From Oxytricha trifallax (Eukaryota > Ciliophora > Spirotrichea > Sporadotrichida > Oxytrichidae): 64,000 bases of DNA. Below the pieces are notes generated by a model. The model did not search any database. It was not told the origin of the DNA and saw only the letters and a list, made by a program, of their open reading frames with translations. This document shows, piece after piece, positions 46,847 through 58,787 of this stretch (the first letter of the stretch is position 1; every line of letters starts with the position of its first letter). The translations under genes and the position numbers were made by a program. The DNA lies in NCBI GenBank assembly GCA_000711775.1, contig ARYC01017312.1:124001-188000 (forward strand). Direction: 5' to 3'.

Positions 46847-47701
46847 ATGGTGTATTGTTGTCCAGTTGTCGGCTGCAACTAAGAGGGAAGCAGATACGCA
46901 CTCTACGAGCACAATGAAAGAAACCATGCAATGGTGAAAGTTGAAGAGTACCTAGCCAAAAAATATGCATGTAACAAATGCCACAGGAGATATGGTAATC
47001 GTTAATCACTCTGCAGGCACAAGAAGAATTGTGAGGAGAAACTCAAACAGCAAATGGCCAAGTAATTGCAAAACCTTGCTGACTAAGACTTCGCTTATGA
47101 CTACCTTAACAGGTCACCTAATCCAATACGATGCAATTTAACTGTGTATACCGTGATGACCTCTTTGAGACAAAGTCAACTATAAAGAGATTGAAACCTT
47201 TTTAGAGCAATTATCATGGACTGTCCTTGAGACTCAACGATGCTTAACTTAGAATACAATGTTCTTTCAGAAAAGAAGATAAAGAATATGCCAATTGATT
47301 TAGTCCAGTAAGACGGCTTCCTTTTCATGTGGGTTACTAACGGTAAACCAAAGATCGCCCTAGACTTCTTTAAGCTTCACTGTTACAGATGGGTCGAAAC
47401 AGTGGTATGGGTTAAGCTTGATAAGAATGGAAACGTATTCAAAGGTCCAGACAGATACCTGCAACATGGCATGGAACAGTGCTTGGTTGGAGTCAAGGGA
47501 AAGTACGATGGAAATAAAGAGTTCAAAAAGTTTAGACAAAGCCTGAACGTGATAGTGAGTCCAATCAGGGAGGCATCGTAAAAGCCAGACAAGATATATG
47601 ACATCGTTGAGAGACTTGTGCCAGGTGGACCTTACTTGAAGTTCTTTGGCAGACCCCATAACATCAGACCAAACACGACCTCAATAGGGAACCAAGTTTG
47701 A
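46847..47701 (+). pseudogene. Zinc-finger MT-A70 adenine methyltransferase, copy B
   Basis: ATG 46847 to TGA 47699-47701, 284 sense positions in one frame without any indel; the only lesions are TGAs at 47192-47194 and 47228-47230. N-terminal fingers: YCCPVVGCNQEGSRYALYEH and YACNKCHRRYGNRQSLCRH. The MT-A70 domain: IIMDCP then TGA where the catalytic motif needs Trp, LVQQDGFLFMWVTNGKP, ETVVWVKLDKNG, HGMEQCLVGVKGKYDG, DIVERLVPGGPYLKFFG and SIGNQV at the end. Predicted role: N6-adenine methylation of nucleic acid, targeted by the fingers. As written the catalytic domain cannot be made unless TGA is read through. It diverges from the transposase. Confidence 0.88.
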
Positions 47702-49459
47702 TTAGTTTAAGCTGTAACATTAAGTTTTAATTATTTTATATTTTAAAAGTTAAATTAAATCTACTAAATCAATTTAAGCACTTTTGTTGTAATGCATTAT
47801 AGCACAGCATGTAATGGAGCAACAAAAGTAAATGCAATAAATCAGAAGATTTCTCTGTTAATTGTTAGTCATCTCTTTGACAGTTAAGTTCTTCATATTG
47901 TAGGCTATAATTAGAATGTTATGAATTTTATTACAAAGATTAGAATGATAATCTTTGATTTTGTTAAATTCACATCATAAAATATGACAAATATAAAATA
48001 ATATGCATACTTATTTAATATCTCGTAAATTATATGAAATAAAATAGTTATTTTTTATTATATTTATCTATACATTATATAATAAAATTTAATTGATATC
48101 TAAATAATGCCACTTTATTAATTTAATACATATAATATGATCCATTTATTGATGATGTCTTTACTTAAAAATTAGTCATAAGCTGCAAAATGGGCAATTA
48201 AAGTAATAATAATGTTCATATTCTTGAGTTCATGACTGAATGAATTAATGATTTTTTTTATAGATATAGTTAAAATATTACAAGATTCTGATTGTTTTTA
48301 AATGTACTCAATTTTATTTGAATTGCTTTCAATGAATAAATGTTGAAAATAACTTGACTTCATCCTAATTCTCCTTCTAAAGAGCAACTTAACCTTATCC
48401 TTGCACACTTTGCGAATCTGGAGTTATCACATTCAATGATGAAGCTAGTGGTTTGTTTATCTGTGGCCCATGATCTCTATGCTGCTGAAGCTTTCAAGTT
48501 ATGGGCTTGGTCTCATCTTATGGGTTCGATAGTTGTGACGGCATAATAAGTATCTCATGTGAAGAATACTCAATATATTTTAATAAATAGTTAATCTACT
48601 TTTAAAAAATGTATCAAATAAAAATATATAAGAATATGATTTGATAACATTAAGCTTTGGGAAGTGAGTAGATTCTAATAAAGCCTTCAGATTGGTAGTG
48701 ATTGAAGAATTATAAGTCATCTGGTTTGCATCAATTATAGTTTGATAATAAGGTATGGATGTTCAAAGCAGCAGTTACATCTTCTCTGTTCAAGTACTCG
48801 TTACGTGGGGATCTTAAAATGAGTGATATGGTGTTTCATCGATGAATTTTGCCCATAAAGTTTATTAAAATATATATATATATATGAGTTATTATACTTA
48901 ATTAATATTGATAAAATATAAAAGAATTGGAAATTTTCAAAATACAAAATATAATAACTGCACTTATTTACTAAAATGAATATTAAATTATGTCTAAGAC
49001 ATTTATAGATTAAATAAATAAGACAATTTTAGGGAATATTACTATTAGTTATAAGCTAGTGATGTGTTTTAGCTTAATTATTATTTTGATTTTATTTATT
49101 TCCAGATTCATTTCTGATTTGACTAAGAGTCTATATATTAAGTTAATTTCAAATATATACATAGGAAAACAAAAAATTATATATTATTTCTTGTGAGAGA
49201 TTAGCTGTTTTTTCATCGCAGTTTGTAAGATTAAAAATATATTTAGTGGAAAATTCTTGATTATGACAAGCAAAAAATAAATAAAATATCAAATTTGAGT
49301 GTTATAGTTAATAATTTTAGGAATTCATACTTACCTATAATGTAAAATGCCAAAGTGGATAGGTTCATCAAGCGCCTGTTTGTCTAATCGTGAAATTTAT
49401 GTATTAACCCATATTCAATTTAATTTAGTTTATTATAATTTGATTATGTTAAATATGAT
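47702..49459. other. Mostly AT-rich region
   Basis: A short palindrome (ACTTTTGTTG...CAACAAAAGT, about 47779-47833) lies near the right side of element B. About 48385-48470 a plus frame reads PCTLCESGVITFNDEASGLF, reminiscent of a TFIIB-type zinc ribbon and perhaps a somatic fragment. An (AT)n run lies near 48870. Otherwise nothing. Confidence 0.35.
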
Positions 49460-50659
49460 GGGAATTGACGTTAGGAGGTCACAGATGGCGTCTGGAAGTC
49501 ACAGGTGACGTCTTTAGGTCACAGATGATGTCAGGAGGTCACATTTTTATAAATATGGAAATTTAAATGCAATAAATGTGCGAAGCACTGATTCTTTTAG
49601 TATCTTTTCCTTCAAGGTCTTAGGGGTGTCTTAATTATCCGGTGTCATAAGAAGTGAAACCTCTTGATCGCAAAAAAATAATAGTAGGGGTCTATGGGGC
49701 GATCTGTAGCCCCACTGAAGGTTCAGATTCAATATTTCGGAAAAAATTTTTATGATAATTAATGTTTATTAAATTAGATGGTAGTAACCTTTTTGACCCA
49801 CTCATCTTCTAATTACTCTTACCTATCCTGAAAATTTTTGATAGATAATTATGGGTAGTAGGGTTAATCGATTAAGTAACATAAAGATGCAAGTTTTTTA
49901 AAATTAAAAACAGAACAAGATAAACTCTATAAATACTCGTTATCTACCTTAAAGCGTAAGACAGTATTTTATACTAACGACTGGCAATCGTATATTGGTA
50001 TAAATTGGGAAGAATTAGACATAAATAATGAAAGACATATTCTCGGATTCATGGAAACATTGTACTAGACTTGATACACTCAACTCTAATTAAAGTAGTT
50101 TGGGATGTATTTAATTATTCGGTCATCATGTAAAGAACATTTTGAACAAGTAACCAGACATAATTTAAGATTTTTAATACGATGGTTTGTAATGAAGAAA
50201 TCTTAAAAATGCAAAAAAAATTCAACTTTATGAGTACATATACAATATAAATGAATATATGCGAAATAATTATGAATGATATTTAATTATCTATGATCAA
50301 ACGATTACATGTAATTTCATACACAATTTTAAAGTTTGTTTTTAGACTTTGCCACCTTACCTCTACTGGGGCTGGCACCCCCTTAACCCCTTCTATTATT
50401 TGTTTCGCATTGGTTGTGAACAAGTGGTTCAACCCTTTCTAATCCTGGTTAACTAGGGCTTTGTCAGAAAAGATATTTGAATAACTTTTTATAGTGATTC
50501 ACACAATAATTAAAAATTATTTTCATATTTATTATAATGTGACCTCCTTACGTCATCTATGACCTACAGACGTCACCTGTGACTAGAGGAAGTCAGTGTG
50601 ACTTCCAGACGTCAGTATGACTTCCAGACGTCATCTGTGACTTTGTGACGTCAATACCC
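49460..50659. mobile_element. 1.2-kb element with GACGTC subterminal repeats, 8-bp duplication
   Basis: The ends GGGAATTGACGT and (inverted) GGGTATTGACGT are flanked by the exact duplication AATATGAT (49452-49459 and 50660-50667). Both terminal ~100 bp consist of tandem ~13-26-bp units alternating GGTCACAG and GACGTC; the right side has more units. The interior has GC-richer patches (49570-49740 and 50345-50470) but no convincing ORF. An 8-bp duplication is usual for hAT and a few other superfamilies; no transposase is present, so it is non-autonomous. Confidence 0.88.
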
Positions 50660-50667
50660 AATATGAT

Positions 50668-50949
50668 TTTGAATAATTTTTAAATTTCAATGATTTATGA
50701 TCGATAATGAAACTCTTTCATGAAAATATATTTAACAAGGATTTCTTCGTAGATTGCTGCTAATCTTTGTATGTTAGCGTAAGTAAAAAAAGTATATAGC
50801 TTGGTTTGTGATATCTTATTAATTGAGATTAGCTCAGGCAATAACAATTATTTTAATGTATCATCATACTCTTTTGAGTTGCTGTATTTCTTTACATAGA
50901 ATATAAGTATATTTTTATAAAATATTTATTATATAAGTAGAATTAAATT
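50668..50949. other. AT-rich spacer
   Basis: AT-rich, nothing supported. Confidence 0.5.
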
Positions 50950-51245
50950 TAGTTTCGGACCTACTGTCCAGACGGTTGGTCACCTGACCAATTCTCAAGG
51001 GAGGGGGTTCGCTGATATTTGTACCTGGTAAAAAGCACGGAATATCTCAGGGTTCTGTGGTATCTGTATCTGGTAAAAAGCACGGGATACTCGTCCGGAG
51101 CTGGCATGACGTTAAATGGCAGCAAATGACACGGGTTGGAAATCCGGAGTGGCTACATGGAAAAAAGGAAACGTTTTTGGACTACGGTGGTCTAGTTTGG
51201 TGGTGACCACACCTTATGCTTTTGGAAAGTAGGTAAAGAGGAAGA
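50950..51245. other. Isolated GC-rich island with internal repeat
   Basis: About 300 bp near 50 percent GC in AT-rich surroundings. It has a direct repeat of about 30 bp whose core is CTGGTAAAAAGCACGG (about 51027 and 51070), and several self-complementary stretches such as GGTCACC near its start and GTGGTGACCAC near 51210. No open frame with domain character. It may be a structured noncoding RNA gene or a decayed element; I found no tRNA or known RNA signature. Confidence 0.4.
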
Positions 51246-51831
51246 CAGTCTTAAGCATTATTTCCCCTTAATATGAATTTCCTTATAACTTAACTAACTA
51301 AAATAAAATTTTTGAATGTCAATAAATAAAATAAGCAACATTAAAATATTAACGGTAGTCTTAATTTAGGGAAATAATTAAGTCGGAAACAAATTTAAAT
51401 CTTGGAGAATAAAAAAAATTAATATTATAAATATTTCCCACCAAAGCATTTAACACTAAGATAATCATGTTCTACAATTCAAATCAATCCAAAACATACA
51501 TTTACATATCTTGCTAAATTTCTTAATTCTAGCAATATTTATAAAATTAAACATATTATAAAGTTTTTAAAGGGCTCAACAAGCTAAAATAATATTATTT
51601 TAAAACCATTTCCATTAAAAAGGATAATAAATAACTCAAACATGAATGCTTTTTTGTTACTTTTTAATGGCAGCAGATTTCTTAAATTTGATTTCGAATT
51701 ATTTTTAAATGGATAAGGAATTATCAATTAATTAAAAGTCCCTTCTCTATCATTTTATAATTTAATTAAGTAAAATTTAAAATTTAGGAATAGGGCATTA
51801 GTCAGGAACAAATCCTTTGGAACAACATTGA
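51246..51831. other. AT-rich spacer
   Basis: AT-rich, nothing supported. Confidence 0.5.
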
Positions 51832-51833
51832 TA

Positions 51834-52249
51834 TTGTAGGAATACATTTGATTAGTGAAAATAATTTATAATTGAAATATTAAAATATTAAATTCGTGGC
51901 AGTTAACTTTCTGGAAACCCTGACAATATGGTACTTGTTCGATAGAGAATTCAAAATTAGCTGGACTTTACTATTGGCGGTACCCCTCTATCGCATTCCT
52001 GAAGCGAGTTAACTCGACTTTAATTTCTGCATTAAAAACAACTAAAAAAATCACCTAAAATTAAAGTCGAGTTAACTCGCTTCAGGAATGCGATAGAGGG
52101 GTACCGCAAATAGTAAAGTCCAGCTAATTTGAATTCTCTATCGAACAAGTACCATATTGTCAGGGTTTCCAGAATGTTAACTGCCACGAATTTAATATTT
52201 TAATATTTCAATTATAAATTATTTTCATAAATCAAATATATTCCTACAA
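51834..52249. mobile_element. Palindromic MITE, copy 3
   Basis: A 416-bp member of the MITE family with tips TTGTAGG/CCTACAA and a TA duplication (51832-51833, 52250-52251). The arms are almost perfectly complementary, including the inner part around GCGAGTTAACTCGACTTTAA, which is specific to this copy. No coding capacity. Confidence 0.93.
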
Positions 52250-52479
52250 TATTGAAGATAGCGACTGGACAGTTTCGTAAAACATCTAAATCGCAATCTT
52301 TTGTACTGTTTCCTACGAAAAATCCTTCTAAGTTAATTTATTGGTGAACCCCATTATACCATTTAAATAATGAATATTCATGAATAGTTATTTGAATATT
52401 GTTTGCAAGTTGAGTTGAATAATTCATCACACACCACTATAACTCTGTTCTGACTTCGAATAATAAATACAGACTAACT

Positions 52480-52680
52480 AATGAGCGAAGAAAGTATCAA
52501 TTGACTATGACATATCTTTATGTGCGTAGTCTTCATCAGTAGTAGTCGAGGAATATCCAATACCAGCATGATTATTCATGTTGAATATATTTGTGAATAT
52601 ATTAAATGGTTGAGGGCTTGATTTGCTCTCAAATTCTATATCATCAAATACGCAGATATGAGTACAAATTAATAATATAA
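52480..52680 (-). other. Coding-like segment, unknown
   Basis: The minus frame is open with good composition (FESKSSPQPFNIFTN, then GYSSTTTDEDYAHKDMSQS) and fades into AT-rich DNA on both sides. Probably a fragment of a somatic gene; no domain recognised. Confidence 0.35.
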
Positions 52681-53289
52681 AATAAAAATATTTTTATGAT
52701 TAAAATGATTTTATTATTAATATAATAATTTAGATGAAGCACAGTTTAACTAGATAGCCACTGGATCGATCTTAGCATCGGTATATGCAAATTTGTTGAA
52801 GACTTAGTGAAATGAATTGATCTCATAGAAAAAAGGAATTAAGATTACCAGCTGCTGGACATGGGGATTTCTACATCTGGCAAATTTACTATAATATCTC
52901 TATCACAGGTCCCAAGTTCTAAAATATGGAGGTGAGACTCACAAGCGTGAAAACTGCTAAAGATCATATTTTTATTATTAAATAATAGTTACTATATATA
53001 AAGCAAATTAATTTAATATTAATCATTATTTACCTCTCTCAGAATTCACTTTATACCCTTGATTTTAAATCAAATGAATTTATAGGAGCTATCAAAGAAA
53101 TATCTTCGTAAGAAATAGAATTTATAATCAACTTTAAATTATTTAAAATAATATTTTTTCATAAAATAATTAATTATTACACAACCAGTAATCAATTTAA
53201 ACTTATGAATGATAATGCTGTTTGTATTTCCCTATATTTATTCTCTATTATAACTAAAAATATCTTAAATAAATTTCATATCAACAGTT
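52681..53289. other. Mixed AT-rich DNA with weak coding-like island
   Basis: About 52735-52970 has higher GC and an open plus frame starting DEAQFNQIATGSILASVYAN; unidentified. The rest is AT-rich. Confidence 0.25.
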
Positions 53290-53515
53290 AAATGGAAGAA
53301 GTCATAAACATGCGCAAGCTTAATCACTTTAACATAGTTATACTATATTTGAAATTTGCCAGCAAAAGGTTGTACGAGTCACTCTAACATGCAGAGGATT
53401 CTCGATGCCAATTCTATTTCAAAAACAAGAATAAAATAAGAAGATTCTAATTAATAATATTAATAGGTTGAAATTGATGGAATTAGAATGAATAAAAAGA
53501 TATCTGACTAAACCG
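53290..53515 (+). other. Kinase-like fragment (helix C region)
   Basis: The plus frame from ATG near 53292 reads MEEVINMRKLNHFNIVILYL, matching the helix-C Glu and the L-x-H-x-N-I-V segment common to protein kinases. It continues about 50 residues and ends in AT-rich DNA. No glycine loop or catalytic loop is adjacent, so it is an isolated segment: a somatic gene piece or a relic. Confidence 0.5.
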
Positions 53516-56095
53516 CCTTCAACACATAACCTTAAACAAGTATGCTTTACTCTCAAGCAGTCAACTAACAGCTACATTAAGTCACTTTTAGGTCAGAATA
53601 TCATTATTAAATTGTACTCATTTATATGGTTTATGAGTTTTATTAATATTTTTAGATACAGATTGGAGAAATATCTTTTAGTTATACTTCAGAATACAAT
53701 TTAAGTTATAGAAATACTAATCTTTTTCATTAGTATCTTTATTTATAATTAATAATTTATCACGTAAGGAATCTAATAATAATAATAATATCAATAATAA
53801 TACTACTAATAATAATAGTGAATTAATCTCTTTTTTGTATATAATAAGATTAAATTTAAATGTAAAAGCCCACATTAAAAGAATATAAGAATGTTAGTAT
53901 TAATCCAATTTCTATTTTCATTAATATTATTGCTAAATTATCATCTCACTTAAATAAAATTTCTTTTTCTTCAAAATTGATAATTAACTATAAAATGAAA
54001 ATAACCTCAAAATTGATGTAGTCTTTAGAAGACATAATCTACGAAGAGCTTTTTGCACCTTCTTCTTCACGAAATGGTACCTCTGTTCTAATAACCCTTT
54101 CCTCATACTTCAATTTCATATGCTTAGCTCTACTAGCTACTAATCACCAGCATACTGGAGGAATTAGCTATTATAGCTACCAGATGGGCAAGGTATGATT
54201 CACTACCTAAAAATAGTTATAATTTAATTGCAAATCACTTTCAAAATACATAGTAAACATCAATAAGACACGCTTATCAATAAATATCATATTATATAAA
54301 ATGGAATAACTTACGAAAATGTAAGTTAATCCAGCTATATTAAATAATTTGACTGTTTTAGTTTAAATAGATATGAGCTTATTTATATAGCTTAATTACT
54401 ATAGTTTTAACTTATATCATTTTTTATGCATAACTGAATTTATATTGCGTTATTAGATATAATATCTAATTAGAAAGACTTCAGAAAGAAACAGTGATTA
54501 ATATATTCATCGATTTAATATTGAGGTTGTTAACTTAGATTAAAGGCTAAGACATAAATCCATTTCAAAGCAATATCTCTTTCAGATATACTTTTTTCCC
54601 CCTCTGTTTTTAGTAAAATTAAATAGAAATAGTTATAAATATAATTTTAATTTAAATAAAAAGCAAAATAATAGTTTGGAGTCAGTAATCTTAAATTAGA
54701 ATGTTACGGTGATACTAGAAAATCCTTCATTTATCAACATAATAGTCATTAAATTAAGAATAAATATAAAACTAATTTATGTGTTTTATGAACTAAATCA
54801 ACATTATTGCAAGAAGCTCCTATAATAGCACAGTTAGCAACAAAAATAAAAGGAGTAAAATAAGTGGCTTCTTGAAAGTGCTGTACTATGGGTAAAAGAA
54901 TGAGAAAGAATATAAAACCAACTTTCCACAGAATGATTAGTGAAATAAGCGACTCAGCTTGAAAAATTTTAAAATATTTAAAGTAACAACCTTCATTATG
55001 TTGTCCCTACCATTAGCTTAACAATTTTCCAATATAAGTTCTAGGAAAGGAATAATTACATAATAATAACAATATTATTAAAGTATGGCAATTATGAAAT
55101 AGCATGAATTTTGATATTGATTATCATAAAGATTCGAATGTCTCGATTGGTTTCATTGATGTTGACGATTATATAAAGAGATTTAGCTTCTAAATCACTT
55201 CTTTTATCTCCCTTTTTCACGTTAAAAATTAATAAAACATCACAATTTGAAGATATTTAAAATAAGTGAAATATTTAGATCTCTGAATTTCTATAGTTCA
55301 TCAGAAAATTTCACAAATTACTTGTAAATTTAGGAAAATAAAAACAAACTAATATAAATGAAAGAATATAACGAATTTAGTACTCACTACTTATAAATTA
55401 TTATAATAAATTAGTATTTTAAAGTATATTTAACAATAAACTTGAATAATAAATTTATAAACACCAAAGAACATCTTAAATATTTAATTATTCTATAAAT
55501 TTTTTAAACTTATTCACAGATTAATTATTTAAGCCAATAGCATCCAACAGAAGCAAGTAATCGTCACATTACCCTACCAACCAATCTATATGTTTCTGAT
55601 AAATATTTAAATTAAAATGATTCGATTATTTGATGCTATTTACTGAATAAAAGATCATCTTTTTAATTAATTCTCACATATTCTTTCATTATCAGATTAT
55701 TTTCTTAATTTACTTAACAGATATTTATATAAAATACTAAATTATGATTAAAACATACTAAATAATTAGTTCTTTAATTATAAAAAAAATTAACATTTCA
55801 ATTTGAGTTTAATAACAATATAATATATGTATACCCTAAGCTGGACTTTAAAGTCATTTTATGACTTGAAAAAACAAATTTAATGTTAATATAAAACAAA
55901 TTTATCTTTAATACTTGACAAACTTATACTAAAACCAAAAAATAATAATAATATTAAAAAATAAAAAAATATATAAACAAAAGATAAACATTTAATTTTC
56001 AGTTATCAAAATAAGAAATAATTAAATTAAATATTTATATAATTAAAATATAAGTTTAAATAATTAAAAAAATACTTTGGAAGGAATAGAATGAG
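53516..56095. other. AT-rich region, no gene seen
   Basis: About 2.6 kb of AT-rich DNA; a short coding-like patch near 54020-54190 is too weak to call. Confidence 0.5.
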
Positions 56096-56099
56096 CAAA

Positions 56100-56430
56100 C
56101 TATAGATGATGGATTTAGGTTCTTTGATGATTCTTTATCTAGGAATGATGGAGAAGGTAACATTATCATCTGAAATGACAACTTGAGCAAGACAAAAGAC
56201 CTTATGAAGAAACCAGGAATCCATTCTTATTATGTATTTAGTATAAATAGTATCTCCCTTTAATTTGGTTTAATTAACAATGATATTCTATACTTTGAAA
56301 AATTTTCATAAATAAATCAGCTTTTAACATTATAAGGATCTACTATGACTATAAACTCTTAAGCATTATTACAAATTCCTTCATTTTAGAGTATAATATT
56401 GTTGGGGTCTAACTTAAGATAGTGAAGAAA
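56100..56430 (+). other. Coding-like segment, unknown
   Basis: The plus frame is open for about 110 codons with one TGA: IDDGFRFFDDSLSRNDGEGN, then KKPGIHSYYVFSINSISL. Composition is coding-like; no domain recognised. Confidence 0.3.
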
Positions 56431-56479
56431 ACGCAAATCTCTATGTGAGACTTGTAAGTATTTATTCAACATATGTGTT

Positions 56480-57180
56480 TATTCAAACAAAGTTTATTTG
56501 CTTATGTTTATACTAGAATCTTGCTCTCTCTCGTTGTTCTTGTAAATCATCTATGGTTTATCTTGATCATGAAATACTCTAAAAACCATCATATCTAGTC
56601 TATCTCATTTATTAGCAGACTTCTTCTAGATTAATAATGTTTGCCGCTAAACTTTATTGACAAATTCTTTGGTTTGATACCAAGGTATTACATTCTTTTT
56701 TAATGTATCTCACTCTAAGATGATCGCATCTACTTCCCAAATATAATATTATACTTCGCCATTTTCACTTATCTCTCTGATTCAAGAGTATCCAAGAGCA
56801 GCAAATGACTTAATTAAAGTCACTATATTTTTGCTCAATTGAAACAAATGACTAATAATTTTTTAGGACAGATATTTTGCATAACATTTGCTGATTTGAA
56901 ATCACTGTGAACATACCCAAGATTATAAAGCAATTTTGCTCCGAGGTAAATTCTGAGAGTATCTCATTAAAATTATCTGGATATCTATTATGATATAGGA
57001 ACTCCCTTAGAATCACTCTCCCATAACCATTGAAAGTGTCGTATTATAATTATTCAAAACACTGAGCGCAAGACTAAATCATTTTCAGGTGTTCATGAAT
57101 ATTTCCTCCAGCAGGGTTCTTACACTGATATCAATTTGTTTATATTGAAAATGTCATGCAATTTATTAAATCAATTTTGT
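56480..57180 (-). other. Kinase-like fragment (catalytic loop region)
   Basis: The minus strand near 56885-56950 reads LGAKLLYNLGYVHSDFKSANVM, a good match to the kinase catalytic loop (Y-x-H-x-D-x-K-x-x-N) with Ser in place of Arg. Further minus-strand stretches follow in other frames, including VTLIKSFAALGYS and NVIPWYQTKEFVN. Frame changes suggest a decayed gene or segments separated by eliminated DNA. It could belong to the same gene as the helix-C fragment at 53.3 kb, but that is unproven. Confidence 0.45.
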
Positions 57181-58787
57181 AACGTGGCCTTGATTAGCAC
57201 AATAAAATCATTACCAAGTATAACTCCATCGAGTTAACTAAGTTCTTGCATTCTTTATTCTTAATCTACATTCATTATTATGTATAAATTATGAATCTCA
57301 TTTTTAGACTGCTACTTTTTAATCAGAAATATGAAAGGATTTATATATTATAACGATATTCATTAACTACTTTAAGTTTTACCTTTTAGACACATAGATA
57401 GTTAAATAATTGTCAATATAAGTACTGAGAATTCTTGTATCAATGCAGTTATCTCATATAAGAATTATTTACAATCAGTTAGCTGGTTGTTTCATTACCA
57501 CAAATAATTTCAGTTTTTTAGGTCTCACTCTTTTAGTCACTCAAATACTTGTTTTCATTACACATTTACCTTATGAAAATAAAAACCAAATTCTTAGAAT
57601 TAAAGTTTAATAGATAAGCACAGCTCATCACAGTATATAAACTTGATTTTATTATCAATAGCTCTCTGATTTAATCATAAAAATAATATATATTTTAAAA
57701 TTTCATTGTAAAATCAATTATTCTCTTTATTATATATATAGTTTTAAAGCTTATACAATTTCTTATATATATATATATATACTTGTTGTAGTCTATGGTT
57801 TGATACAAATTTCAGGAAAATTGCTATGAAACATCACAGATTGCTAGTTAATGGGAAATGAATTCAATACTTTAACTTTTTTGAATTGCAGATACAATCA
57901 ATATGATTCTAAGAGACCTTGTTTTATAGAAGAGAATGTTTTAAAGTACTAGAATTTAAAAGCTAAAATACAATGATGCTTAAAAAATAATGAACTAAAA
58001 GAGCTTTACAATTGTTAGATATTTAGCACTGATTTAATTTAAATTAACACTAGTTTGATAACCAATCTAAAGCAGTAAATCTAAACACTTCTCATCATAA
58101 AATAGACGATAAATATTGCTAATTTCTACTAACCCAATAGTATTCTAACAATGCCATACAAATAAATGAACTTATAAACTACTGTAGAGTTTTCTGTGTT
58201 TACTAATCCAACTTGGCATTAAAGAAAGTAAGGCTTTATTGAAAATGTTTATGGAAATTTTTACGTAACTAAATTTTCAAGCATTCTCTACAATTATAGT
58301 ATGTTGAGGTTTTTATTTATATTCCTATCCACATAAATATTCCTCCTCATAATCATTAATGTTCAACAGCCATTTAATTTCTATCTTAACTATTTTACTT
58401 TTATTTATAATAAGTTATTTTGGCTTAATTTTATTAGTGGATTATTTTTTTAATATCTCGATTTATATGTTCTGACAAAATGTTTTATTTTTATTTCTTA
58501 TATACTTTCCAAAATATTAAAACATACATTTAAAATTGCTTTTGCCAACTTAGTCATTTGAATTACAGTTATATAGCTTTTTGATGTTTACCAATGATTT
58601 AATATAATTAGTGTGATTAAAATTTATTTATCAAATTTTTTATGTTGTTTGAAATATATACAACCAGACATAAATTCAACAAATCAAAGTTGAAATAATT
58701 TAGCACAATATCTATTGTAATAAATGAGAAATTCATAGTTTTTATTTAGCAATTTAATTTAGATTAACTTCATAAAATGCATATTTA
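57181..58787. other. AT-rich region with microsatellite
   Basis: Includes an (AT)n run at about 57762-57781. No supported gene. Confidence 0.5.

Larger units (their letters stand above)
41701..47701 (-). mobile_element. Element B: transposon with methyltransferase and helicase
   Basis: Read from the right: zinc-finger MT-A70 gene (plus), transposase (minus), accessory protein (plus), SF2 helicase (minus). The core pair converges as in TBE. The same order occurs in element C (60-64 kb), which shows that the four genes travel together. Terminal repeats and target duplications were not found, so the ends given are those of the outer genes. All four genes are damaged. Confidence 0.7.

Noticed and set aside
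46847..47701. TGA read as Trp throughout this genome
   Set aside because: TGA ends the intact transposase, the accessory genes and the 418-aa ORF at homologous positions, and Trp is normally TGG here.
50345..50470. A tRNA-like sequence around GGTTCAACCC
   Set aside because: No acceptor or D-arm pairing could be built around the B-box-like motif.
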